NCBI RefSeq assembly: GCF_026210795.1
Contig: NC_089432.1
Span: 806,001 to 870,000, forward strand
Direction of reading: 5' to 3'
DNA: 64,000 bases
Origin: Rhizophagus irregularis
Lineage: Eukaryota; Glomeromycota; Glomeromycetes; Glomerales; Glomeraceae
Positions within the stretch are counted from its first letter, which is position 1, and every line of letters begins with the position of its first letter. A program made the translations under genes and the position numbers. The notes below the pieces were generated by a model. It ran no database searches. It saw nothing but the letters and a program-made list of their open reading frames with translations, and was not told where the DNA came from. Below are positions 22,501 through 31,621 of the stretch, one piece after another.

Positions 22501-25500
22501 ATTTTATAGGATTAAATAAGTAATTTATAACTTACCAGCTATAATAAATAAAGAATTTATGTAAATTAAAAAATATGCAATTATCATATAATAATACAGT
22601 AATTTGTAACTTACGATCTATATTATTAAATAATAAAATTAGTCAGATTTACTTAATTAGATCATATAAATATATAATAATAAATTAAATAAATAATTTA
22701 TATAACTTACAAACTAAATGACAAGGTTAAATGAAAAATTTAGTTAATCAAAATAATTATATAATTATATAATAATAGTATTAAATAATTTATAACTTAC
22801 CAACTATAATAAATAAAGAATTTGGCTAATTAAGATTGTATGTATATATTGCATGATTATATAATAATACAGGATTAAATAAATATGACTTACTCCCTAT
22901 AATAAATAAGGAATTTATGTGGTGTAAAAGGATCGATTAGATCAATAACAGATTTGGCTACCGTTTTTTTGTGGTAAATAAATAGTTTATAACTTACAAA
23001 CTACAATAAATTACCAAAAAAAAAAAAAAATGGTGATTTAAAATACAAATATACAGTATAATAACAGGATTAAATGAATAGTTTATAACTTACAAACTAT
23101 TATAAAATACCAAATAATTATATAAATAAAGAATTTAGTTAAAATTATTTGTAAATATTATAATAATAAGATTAAATAAATAATTCATAACTTACCAACT
23201 ATAATAAATAAAGAATTTAGTTAATTATAAATTATATAAATTATAATTATATGTAAATATTATATAGTACCAGAAGTCTATACTTGCATAAAATTTAAAG
23301 AAATAAACTGGTGCTTTCTTCTACAAGACGAGTACTATTATATTACCAGTCAGATTTCAAAAAATGACTACATAAAAGTTATAAGTATTTAAAATATGTT
23401 GATTTTTATATAATCAGCTTAAAATCATGTGATTTCAATTTTATTTAGCCAATATTTTTTAATGACATTTATTTATTGAATACCATTCTAAGGCTTAAAA
23501 CATTCCAATATTTAAATTCAGCTTATTATCAGTTTGATTTTCTGAAACAGATGCCAAAACTGTTGCAATCTTATGATAATTTTTTTGCCAATTTCCTTTT
23601 TATGCTTGATTGTTATACTTTTCATATAAAATTGTGGATTTTTATTGGCCAATTTTTTACTCACATGATGGATTAGAAATTTGAAACATTGTTAAGTATA
23701 GACTTCCAGCACCATAATGATAAGAATAGAATTAAATAAGTAATTTATTAACTTACTTTCTGTAGTAATTATCAGAAATAAAAATTTAATTAAACTTATT
23801 ATATGTAAATTTATTTATATATAAGTTTAAATAAATAATTTATAACTTACCACCATCTATAATAAATATATAAAGAATTTGGTTAATATAACTATTAAGC
23901 AAATATATGCAAATATATAAATTTAATAATGTAATTAACAGAGGTGCAAACTTTACTGACATAACTGCCATAAAAAAGCTACGACAATATGCTTACATAG
24001 AAATTTATAATAATTTATATAATATTAAGCTACATCACGAGTTCCAACCTTTCATTAGTGATGTAGCTAAAAAAAGAAAAAGTCTGCACCCCTAGTGATT
24101 AAATAAATAACAGGTTTTGTTTTTTATCACACCCGCAATATATCACACCCATATAAAAGTCAAATACAGCATTCTAAACCCTTTGATATACTAAGTAAAA
24201 TTGTAAAGCAGGCAAAAATAAGCATACTATATGGTTTTTTAAGTGTTACAATAGGTACATAGTTTTTGCGCCAAAAATGTGAAAAATTTTTGGCTAAGAT
24301 CGGCAAAGATTGGCATATTCATTATATAAAAATTGCCAAAAGGGAGCGTATCGCATATGCAAAAAAAATTAAATCCATAATAATAAATTAAAATAAATCA
24401 CTTATATAACTTACCAGCTATAATAATAAATCACCAATTTCATAAATAAAGAATTAAAATAATTAACATTATATGTAAATATCAAATAAATAAATATGTC
24501 ATAATAACATTAAAATTAACTTACCATCTGCATTTTTAAATAATTTAAAGAATTAAGTTAGTTAAGATTATTTGTAAATTCTGTATAATAAATTTGTATA
24601 TATTAACTTACAATCTATAATAAATTACATAAATAAAGAATTTAGTTAATTAAATGTTATATCATTACATAGTAATAGAATTAAATAAATAATTTATAAC
24701 TTACAATCTATAATAAATTACATAAATAAAGAATTTAGTTAATTAAATGTTATATCATTACATAGTAATAGAATTAAATAAATAATTTATAACTTACAAT
24801 CTATAATAAATTACATAAATAAAGAATTTAGTTAATTAAATGTTATATCATTACATAGTAATAGAATTAAATAAATAATTTATAACTTACAATCTATAAT
24901 AAATTACATAAATAAAGAATTTAGTTAATTAAATTATATGTAAAGATTACATCATTACATTAAATAAAATTAAATAAATAACTTACTCCCTATGATAAAA
25001 TAATTGTATAAATATAATTAAATTATATGTAAATATTATTTAAATATAATAAAACAATTTATATCTTACATACTATATTATTTATTATTAAATAATTTTT
25101 AAATAAAATTTAGTTAGTTTAACTTAGTATATATAATTATTTTATAAATATATTATAATAGGATTAAATAATAACTTATAACTTACATACTAATATATTA
25201 TAAATGATTATAAATAAATAAATTGTTAGTTTAGTAGATCATATTTAATTATATAATAGATATAACTTACCGACTATAATAAATTACCATATGAATAAAG
25301 AATTTAGTAATTATAAATATCATATAAATAAATATACAATTATAACTTACATGCTATATTATTAAATAATTTTTAAATAAAAAATTTAGTTAGTTTAAAT
25401 TATATATTAATTATATGATGATAAAGTTCAATATAACAATTTTAACTTACCAACTAGTAAATAATAAATTAATGTTTAAATTATATATAATTATACAATA

Positions 25501-28500
25501 ATAAAGTTCAATATAACAATTACAACTTACCCGCTATAATAAATTAACAAATAATTTTTGATTAAGGATTTAGTTAGTTTAATTATATATAGATATATAT
25601 ATATAAATATGAAATGAAGGAATTTTAACTTACTAACTATAATAAAGTAGTTCCAAATAATTTTAATTAAAGAATTTAGCTTGGACCATTAATTATGTAA
25701 ATGTCTAATAATAAATTTGAATAACTTCTACTTACTAACTACAATCAAATAACAAGTAATTTTTAAATAATATAGTTAGCTTATATTATATGTAAATATC
25801 TTACAAATATTAATTATCGAATAATAAATAAATAATTTCTAACTTACTTGCTATATTATTCATATCATTATTAAACAGTTTTAAATAAGGATTTTAGTTA
25901 GTTTAAATTATATGTAAATCTTATACAAATGTTTAATAGTTAAATAAATAATAACTTATATATAACTTACAATCTATAATAAATTAACAAATAAATTATA
26001 AGAGTTAACTTAGTTTAAATTATATAAAAATATTATATAATTATCTAATAATAAATTTGAATAGTAACTTCTACTTACAAATTATAATAAATTAATAAAT
26101 AATATATTAGCTTTATATTATATGTAAATATCACCCCTGTAAAAAATCTGATCCGTGTTTGTTTTTTCCGTGAATGTATCATTTTCACGGAATTTTTACG
26201 GAAGACACGATACATCAATTGGAATTATAGCGATAATTTATTATTGAGAAATAATGGAAATATTCGGATAAAAATTTTTTATAGGGCACACAAATATGAA
26301 TATGAAATTAATAAATAAATAATTTCTAACTTACTTGCTATATTATTTATATATTAACAAATTTTAAAAATAAAGATTATAGTTAGTTTAAATTATATGT
26401 AAATATTATAAGCATATATAAATATTAAATAACTTATATATAACTTACGAACTATAGTATAATTAAATATATTTATAAAAAAAGAAATTAGTTAGTTTAA
26501 ACTGCATTATTAATAATTATAAATATAGATTAAATAAAAATTTATAACTTACCGACTATAATAAATTTTAAATAATATAATTAATTTATATGTAAGTATT
26601 ATGCAAATATGTAATTTATAAAAGTAACAAATAAATAATTTCTAACTTACTAGCTATAATAAACCACCAAATTTAAAGAATTTAGTTAGTTTAATTTAAT
26701 ATATATATATAAGTATAAAAATAAAAATAATGTGAACTTACTAACTGTAATAAATTAATACCATAAATTTAATTGAAGAATTTAGTTTGTTTGATTGTTT
26801 TTATATAAAAGTCTAATAATAAAATTAAATAAGTAATTTATGGTGGCTTACCCCCTACAATAAAAATAATTTTATAAAAAAAGAATTTAGATAGTTTAAA
26901 CTTTAAACTATAATAATTATTATATAAATATATAATAATAAGGTTAAATAAATTTACTTACAACCTAAAATAAATTATCAAGTTTAGTTGCCTTAATTGT
27001 ATATAAATATCATATAAAAGTATAATAATAAAATTAAATAAATAATTTATGGCTTACAACCTATAATAAATTATCAAATAATTTCACAAATAAGAAATTT
27101 TGTTAGTTTAAACTAAGTAATTATTATATAGGTATATAACAATAGGATTAAAGAATAACTTACGATCTAAAATAAATTAACAAATAAAAATTTAGTTCGT
27201 TTATGTACTAATTGTTATAATAATTAATAATAAATATAAACAAATAATTTATAACATACCATCTATAATAAATTACCAAATATATAATATTATAAATAAG
27301 TGAATTTAATTAGATTAAATCATATATTAGCATTATACAAGCTCTAAATATGTCTTATCAGGTTGAGACTAAAATATTGGGTTATAGGTTAAACCAAGTT
27401 TATCACAAATAAATAAATTACTTACTTCCTACATTAATAAATAATTTTAAAGAATTTTGTTAATTTAAATTGTGTATAGATATTATAACAAATGCATAAA
27501 AATAAAAAAAATAAGCAACTTACTCTCTATTTATTAGATAATTAATCAAGTAAATAATTCAGTTAGTTTAAAAGCTTATATTATACTGCTATAATAAAAA
27601 TATGTAGCAATTAGACTAAATAACTTATAACTCACTTGTTAGGCCTATTAAATAATTTTTTTCAATAAAAATTTGGTTAATTAAATTATATGTAAATATC
27701 TTATAATAAAATTAAATGAGTAATTACGTACTATATTATTAAATAAATATTTGATAAAAAATTTGATTGATTAATATTATGTATGTTATATAAATATGCA
27801 ATAATAAAATTAAATAAATAACTTACTTTTTCCTAATTTTTAATAAGAAAATTGTTAATTTTAAATTATTATATACATGGATATAATATAAAGATGTAAT
27901 AATGAAATTAAGTAAGACTTACTTCCTACTATATTATTCGATAATTTTTTAAATAGAGAATTTAGTTCATATATATTGTATAAATATATGATAATGGAAT
28001 TTAAAACTTACTCCCTATATCATTGGATAATTTTTAATTAAGGAATTTGGTAATTTAGATTATGTATATAATTGTATAAAATAATTGAATAAACAATTTA
28101 CTTTCTACATTAAAGAATTTTTAAATAAGACTTACTTCCTATTTTATTAAATAATTTTCAAATGTTAGTTTAAATCATATTGATAAAATTGAATAAATAA
28201 ATTGTGACTTACCAACTATAATAAATTATCAAATAATTTTAAATTATAGAGTTAATATATAAATTATATAAATATGCAATAATAAAATTAAATAAATAAT
28301 TTGTAACTTACAGTCTAAATCAAATTACCAAAATAATTTTATATAAATATTATATAAATATGTAATAATAAAATTAAATAAATAGTAATTTATGACTTAC
28401 AACCTAAAATAATTTACCAAATTAATTTTTTATTAGTTAGTTATATGTGAATATTATAATATTAGAGTAAAATAAATAACTCACTCTCTACATTATTAGA

Positions 28501-29489
28501 TAATTTTTTTTGAATGAAAGAATTCAGTTAGTTTAAGTTATTTACAATATATGTGGTAGAATCAAATAAATAACTTACTCTCTATAATATTTCAATATTT
28601 TTTTTAAAATTTGGTTAATTTAAGTTATTTAAGTATATAATAATAGAATTAAATAAATAACTTATAACTTACTCTCTACATTATTAAATAATTCATTTTT
28701 AAATAAAAAACTTAGTTAGTATACAATATAGACTGAATATTGTATATAATAGAATTATGTAACTTACCAACTAAGTATTTACCAAATAATTTTGATTAAA
28801 AATTTAGTTAAATATATAAATAATAATAAAAGCATAAACAACCTATAACTTACACCCTATAATATTATTGATCGTTAATTAACTAGACGTAAATATTATT
28901 ATAAAAGTATATATAATTAAATTATAACTTACAATCTAATTTTAAATAAAAAATCAAATTAGTTTGAATTAAACGTGGATATTATATAAATAAAATACAC
29001 ATGAGTATAATATATCCTACCTTCTATAATATCATTAATCATTTAATGATTATTTGAACATGAAAGTTAATTATTTCATTTGAATATCATATAAAATGCA
29101 TTAAAAAAATAAATAACTAATAACTTACTAACTATAATTTTAAATTATTTAGTCATAAATATAAAAAATATTGTAAGTAATTCAACTATTATTCAAATTG
29201 TAAGATGACCAATTATTGACTTACGAGCTAAAATATTTAAATAAAAATAAGTTAGTTCCTATTATTTGTGTATATCACATAGAATTAAGAAACTTTTAAT
29301 TCATAAATATATTTGAATTACAGCTTGTATAGCAAATTATATTTACCTTCAGATTCCATAGCGCCGCTTGAATCTAGTTTTATTATAATATTGCAAATTT
29401 ATTACAAAATTTTAAAATAATTATATAATTCTAATTTGTATTATACATTCATGTTATATTCTTTTACCTTCATCATTTCTATGAGCCAT
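16510..29489 (-). CDS. Micro-exon protein kinase gene, about 98 exons, about 490 aa predicted
   Basis: Transcription runs from ATG at 29489 to TAA at 16510. Exons: 29489-29468 (22 nt), 29373-29347 (27 nt), 94 micro-exons of 3-9 nt (29227-18388), 17712-17501, and 17424-16510. All introns up to 17713 are phase 1. Residues 1-116 come from exons 1-2 and the micro-exons. They hold a basic patch (30-43, GKRRRKIRLTKRND) and two hydrophobic stretches (44-61 and 71-90), possibly membrane segments. The kinase follows: GGFSTIYK (149-156), VVLK Lys 171, HCDLHDGN Asp 264, DLG Asp 363, MAPEVL. An 80-residue Asn/Asp/Glu/Lys insert (276-355) separates catalytic and metal loops. The usual CxxC N-terminus of this kinase family is absent. 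Kinase exons are firm; inclusion of the micro-exons is inferred from splice signals and frame. Confidence 0.7.
16930..17160 (-). repeat. Low-complexity coding insert in kinase domain
   Basis: A 27-bp tandem repeat encoding DNNKENEVD about three times, followed by related acidic/Asn-rich units, in all about 80 residues. It lies between HCDLHDGN and the DLG motif, where most kinases have about 15 residues. Period and codon repetition suggest expansion by slippage. A disordered loop on the kinase surface is expected. Confidence 0.85.
17501..17712 (-). other. Exon joining micro-exon array to kinase
   Basis: 212 nt encoding GESGDTVLDRF through GGFSTIYKA, VVLKCL and EFLKE. Two acceptors are possible: TTTGCAG ending at 17718, or GATTAG ending at 17713. 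Only the second gives the kinase frame after a phase-1 micro-exon; the first meets TAG at once in that phase. The 3' donor is GTATGA (17500). The next acceptor is TATAG before TGG (17424), giving EFLKE|WQYH, the family junction. Confidence 0.8.
17842..18338. mobile_element. 497-bp MITE with about 78-bp terminal repeats
   Basis: The arms 17842-17919 and 18261-18338 are inverted complements with only a few mismatches, starting GTTGTGCCTCAGAT and ending ATCTGAGGCACAAC-like. Within each arm CCTCAGATTGA-like words repeat. The flanks are AT-rich (ATATAT on both sides), so the target duplication cannot be fixed. It lies in the last intron of the array, next to a unit whose acceptor is lost (donor GTAAGT at 17791). 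Confidence 0.85.
18388..21115 (-). other. Micro-exon block 4 (24 exons)
   Basis: 21110 GTACTG (acceptor ATAAAG); 21021 GAA; 20677 GAA; 20521 AGT; 20426 GGT; 20333 GGT; 20236 CAA; 20152 AAT; 20067 CAT; 19973 CTT; 19892 TTA; 19787 GGA; 19689 CAA; 19601 AAT; 19517 CTT; 19372 CGG; 19265 GAA; 19156 TGA; 19074 GAC; 18967 GGT; 18894 GGA; (18795 GGA, no AG in frame); 18708 TTA; 18613 AGA; (18507 ATT, no AG); 18388 TTG. Phase-1 product: residues 91-115 (CTGRKWWSKS, SFRTKSSGMR, RWIKI). Dropping 21110 would create TGA with the next exon, so it must be included. Confidence 0.65.
20763..20970. mobile_element. 208-bp MITE inside an array intron
   Basis: Terminal arms CAACTTAATTGTTTGTTTAA (left) and TTAAACAAGCAATTAAGTTG (right) are inverted complements with about one mismatch. 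The interior is less AT-rich and unrelated to the array. It lies between the micro-exons at 20677 and 21021 and leaves both sets of splice signals intact. Confidence 0.75.
22244..22419. mobile_element. About 176-bp MITE inside an array intron
   Basis: The left arm CAAACTTAATTTTTCAGTTC and the right arm GAACCAAAAAATTAAGTTTG form inverted repeats of about 24 bp with a few mismatches. It lies between the micro-exons at 22159 and 22457. The target duplication is not resolved. Confidence 0.7.
23268..23713. mobile_element. About 445-bp MITE inside an array intron
   Basis: The left end CCAGAAGTCTATACTT and the right end AAGTATAGACTTCCAGC are inverted complements over about 16 bp. A 66-aa open frame inside has no motif and is not convincing. 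It lies between the micro-exons at 23196 and 23757. Confidence 0.7.
23938..24370. mobile_element. Two non-array insertions in one intron
   Basis: 23940-24094 has GAGGTGCAAACTTT at the left and AAAGTCTGCACCCC at the right, imperfect inverted ends of a small MITE. From 24110 to 24370 follows a GC-richer stretch (TCACACCC twice, GCGCCAAAAATG) with no match to the array and no clear terminal repeats. Both sit between the micro-exons at 23851 and 24415. Confidence 0.5.
24415..27060 (-). other. Micro-exon block 2 (25 exons)
   Basis: 27058 GTT; 26962 GTT; 26852 GGG; 26742 TTA; 26651 CTA; 26553 TCG; 26449 TTC; 26335 CAA; (26079 TTT has no AG acceptor); 25971 ATT; 25848 CAA; 25736 TTA; 25634 TTA; 25531 CGG; 25451 TTG; 25351 CAT; 25271 TCG; 25187 TAT; 25070 TAT; 24987 GGA; 24891 ATT; 24798 ATT; 24705 ATT; 24612 ATT; 24525 ATG; 24415 CTG. 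Phase-1 product: residues 43-67 (RCWVTIVPNS, IITVAFVLWN, YYYYA), the first hydrophobic stretch. Confidence 0.65.
26131..26287. mobile_element. About 155-bp MITE inside an array intron
   Basis: The left end CCCCTGTAAAAAATCTGATCCG and right end CGGATAAAAATTTTTTATAGGG are imperfect inverted complements (each written to the arm limit). The interior holds a second hairpin, CCGTGAATG...TTTTCACGG. It lies near the unit at 26079 that has no acceptor AG; the insertion may have relaxed selection on that unit. Confidence 0.6.
27164..29227 (-). other. Micro-exon block 1 (23 exons)
   Basis: Left coordinate and minus-strand bases: 29225 CTC; 29129 TTA; 29021 AAG; 28933 ATT; 28854 GGT; 28768 TTG; 28673 AGA; 28579 AGA; 28485 AGA; 28401 GTT; 28312 ACT; 28213 TTG; 28136 GAA; 28102 AAA; 28012 GGA; 27923 GAA (or 6 nt TAGGAA); 27827 GAAAAA; 27728 TAC; 27636 GCCTAACAA; 27524 AGA; 27426 GAA; 27260 ATG; 27164 ATC. 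Phase-1 product: residues 17-42 (ALKDWFEKKS, YFGKRRRKIR, LTKRND). Confidence 0.65.
29347..29373 (-). other. Second coding exon, 27 nt
   Basis: Bounded by AACTAG (acceptor, ending at 29374) and GTAAAT (donor from 29346). In phase 1 it encodes DSSGAMES and E, ending with one base G. Its length is a multiple of three, like all following micro-exons. It is clearly less AT-rich than its surroundings, as expected of a coding exon. Confidence 0.7.
29468..29489 (-). other. First coding exon of micro-exon gene
   Basis: 22 nt: ATG GCT CAT AGA AAT GAT GAA G, then the donor GTAAAAG at 29467. Encodes MAHRNDE plus one base (phase 1). Start chosen as the only ATG giving an open, phase-compatible exon before the array. 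Confidence 0.65.
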
Positions 29490-30370
29490 TATTATATATT
29501 TCTTTCTAAAAGAAAGCGTATATTTATTAAACGAATATGAATATGGGTATTTATATAGTTATTTGGGATAGTTATTTGGGTAGTACCAAGTATTCAGGTT
29601 ACAGGGTTACAGCCAGATTTACTTAATACAGTAAGAATGTATTACAAACAAGTGCAATTATGTTGATCAACAATCAACACAAAAAATTGCATTGCGTGAC
29701 AAAAAAAAAATAACATGAAGCTTTGGTATGCTAAGTTTTATTGAAATCTTCAAAACATAAAACCATCAATACTATTTCTAAATGGGTCACTTCTCATTGG
29801 TTGTAAATTAAATTTCGATTATTAAATTTAAATGATAATTTCATAATTATTTGATATCTATGGTTTTAGAATTAAGTGAACGAAAAATAATTAACTATTT
29901 AAACGGGTTCTTACAGATTATCATAAGGTATGTAGTACTGTATTTTCAGTAGGCAGAAAACAAAAAAAATAGCAATCCAGTTATTTTAATAATACAGAGA
30001 ATCAAAATTTGTGATATAAGAACTGAAGTAAAATTATTAAGTTATTTTGTTTTTTATTTATTTTTTTTTGCAAACAGGAACATACTGTATATATCATGTA
30101 TTTTATTATTTAAATTTATATAGAATTTCATTATTAAAAAATTTTTACCTTTATAAAATAATAATATTAAGAAGGCACATAATTGAAATTAATATATTCC
30201 AGCTACGGATCGTCCTTTGTCGTCGATGATCCATTAAATGACTTTTTCTGTCGATCAAAAATTTTCAAGTTGAAAAAAAAAGAAGAGTTATATGTGTTTG
30301 TTTGTTCTATTTACAAAATTACCCGACGAAAATCTATATAAAGTATAATAAAGGAATGACAACATCTGGA
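29490..30370. other. Upstream region of the micro-exon gene
   Basis: No supported gene on either strand. It is the presumed promoter region of the minus-strand micro-exon kinase. No GTACTAC/TATA layout was recognised near 29500-29600. A 60-aa frame at 30047 has no motif. Confidence 0.4.
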
Positions 30371-30377
30371 TGCAATA

Positions 30378-30853
30378 ATGAGCGAAGAAGAAGTTCGGAA
30401 AAACAAAAGGAACAAAAAGGGATACAAGATCAGCAAGTGTAACAAATATCAGATCTATCTAAAGTTTTTACGAAGTAAGAAGGCGATTTTTGGCTTGTAG
30501 TGTTTAACTTGGTGAGAAAAATTTCGATTTTCGTAGTTTACTGTGGGTGGCGCAGCAAAGAAAGAGAAGTTCAACATGGCGGCAAAACCAAAAAAGAAGG
30601 TTGTATGGATAGAAGAACGAATTAAATTTTAGAAAATGAGGTTCATCGATATTTTTAACAAAGTTATATTAAGTTTATCAAACAGTTTAGAAGCTTAAAA
30701 ATATTCTCTATTTTAGCTATTGAAGAGGTTTTCGAAGTAGACGGAGACAAAAATTTAGCTGACGATCTGCGGCGGACACGAGAATTTCGAAGATCGAATT
30801 TTGTAGATCGGTGTTCGCCTTGCTTATGGAGCCTGTATGGAAACGACGGTTAA
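30378..30853 (+). pseudogene. Unidentified multi-exon fragment
   Basis: Three short coding-like pieces in a GC-richer patch: 30378-30500 (MSEEEVRKNKRNKKGYKISK..., with a GTAAG inside that could be a donor), 30576-30632 (MAAKPKKKVVWIEERIKF), and 30717-30853 after a TTTTAG acceptor (AIEEVFEVDGDKNLADDLRR, then TREFRRSNF and LWSLYGNDG). The last piece is strongly protein-like. I could not join all three in one frame and do not recognise the family. It could be a small multicopy gene or a remnant of one. Confidence 0.35.
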
Positions 30854-31501
30854 AGGTCATGCGACCAAGTCATTTCTGTATATTTGGTAATTACATTGAT
30901 TGTTTTAGCGTTTAGGTTAGTTGAAAAAGGCCGAGTAGTTATTTGGTACGTGGTGTTAGCCTAGTCTGTTTATTTAATTGGAATGTGGTTTAGTTAGTTT
31001 TGTTTGGATAAAGTTTTTAGCCACGAAAGTGGTACTTTATCACATGAATGATTTGTCTTCTTACGTCAAAGTCATTGGGATCAATGTTCCATTTTTCCCC
31101 GGTGAAAGAAATATAAGTTCGCCGTAAATATTAATAATTTTCTATTTTTTAAAAAAAAATTTATAAATAATTCAAAGATAATTTATTATTTTTCCAAAAT
31201 TATTTAAAAAAAAAATTTTAAAAGAACAGACTTTTTGCTGTGCCTCGATATTCTTAAAATTATCTTTACGACATTAAAACCTAAATGGACTGGCACAGAT
31301 AGAATCATAACAATCAGGATTGCCAAAGAATGCACAAGAGCAAGTCGAATTTATTGAAATTAATAAAACATTTTTCTGAAGGTTGACTCACCAACCATTT
31401 ATTTTCCCGTTCGTAAATAAATATTACTGCGGTACTGCAGAATGCTGCCGCAGGAAATTAATGTAAATCATCTAAACTATAATTGGTGATCAACTACTGT
31501 C

Positions 31502-31560
31502 GTACTACATTCGCTCAAATGAAATATGCTGTGGCTGAGAAAATCATTTCATTATATATT
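31502..31560 (+). promoter_or_regulatory. GTACTAC and TATA-like region before kinase-Sel1 gene
   Basis: GTACTAC at 31502-31508, preceded by TGATCAACTACTGTC. An ATTATATATT run at 31551-31560 is a possible TATA box about 65 nt before the ATG at 31622. The same GTACTAC word precedes the kinase-less paralogues. Confidence 0.5.
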
Positions 31561-31621
31561 TACTTTTCCGATACTTCTATAGAAAAATAATAAAACAAAA
31601 ATAAAAATACAATAGAATAGA

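Larger units (their letters stand above)
21193..23856 (-). other. Micro-exon block 3 (22 exons)
   Basis: 23851 ATGGTG; 23757 AAA; 23196 TTG; 23094 TTT; 22998 TTT; 22894 GGA; 22801 TTG; 22711 TTT; 22615 ATC; 22536 CTG; 22457 CTG; 22159 TTG; 22057 CTA; 21975 TGG; 21878 CTG; 21762 TTG; 21687 CTT; 21592 TTG; 21497 TTG; 21399 CTT; 21305 ATG; 21193 CTT. Phase-1 product: residues 68-90, ending in the second hydrophobic stretch IVFWIVYPAVAMAVAFVAYA. The 22457 and 22536 units are identical over about 79 bp, a recent duplication. Confidence 0.65.
18361..29346 (-). repeat. 11-kb tandem array of intron units
   Basis: About 97 diverged units, usually 80-120 bp apart. Read on the minus strand, each has a donor (GTAAGTTAT mostly; GTGAG, GTATG, GTAGG or GTAAT in a few), a T/A-rich body, a word like AAACTAACTAAATTC that fits a fungal branch point, and an acceptor ending TAG or CAG. 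Between acceptor and next donor lie 3 variable nt. The flanks are conserved far better than the 3 nt. This is the reverse of what a neutral satellite would show and what one expects of introns separating selected codons. Confidence 0.85.

Noticed and set aside
23476-24095. Open frames of 66 and 62 aa
   Set aside because: They lie in MITE insertions inside array introns and show no protein-like features.
25800-25812. Extra CTTAC unit (CTTAC AAA TAT)
   Set aside because: No acceptor complement CTA/CTG follows and it falls inside an intron body only about 45 bp from a proper unit.
18361-29346. Array as a CRISPR locus, satellite or centromere
   Set aside because: The spacing is irregular, and the repeats are long and diverged. 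The only conserved parts are splice-like signals around 3 variable nt. No cas-like genes are present and the genome is eukaryotic.
18361-29346. Zero-length recursive (ratchet) splice sites
   Set aside because: Recursive sites read AG directly followed by GT. Here 3, 6 or 9 nt always separate them, and these bases differ from unit to unit.
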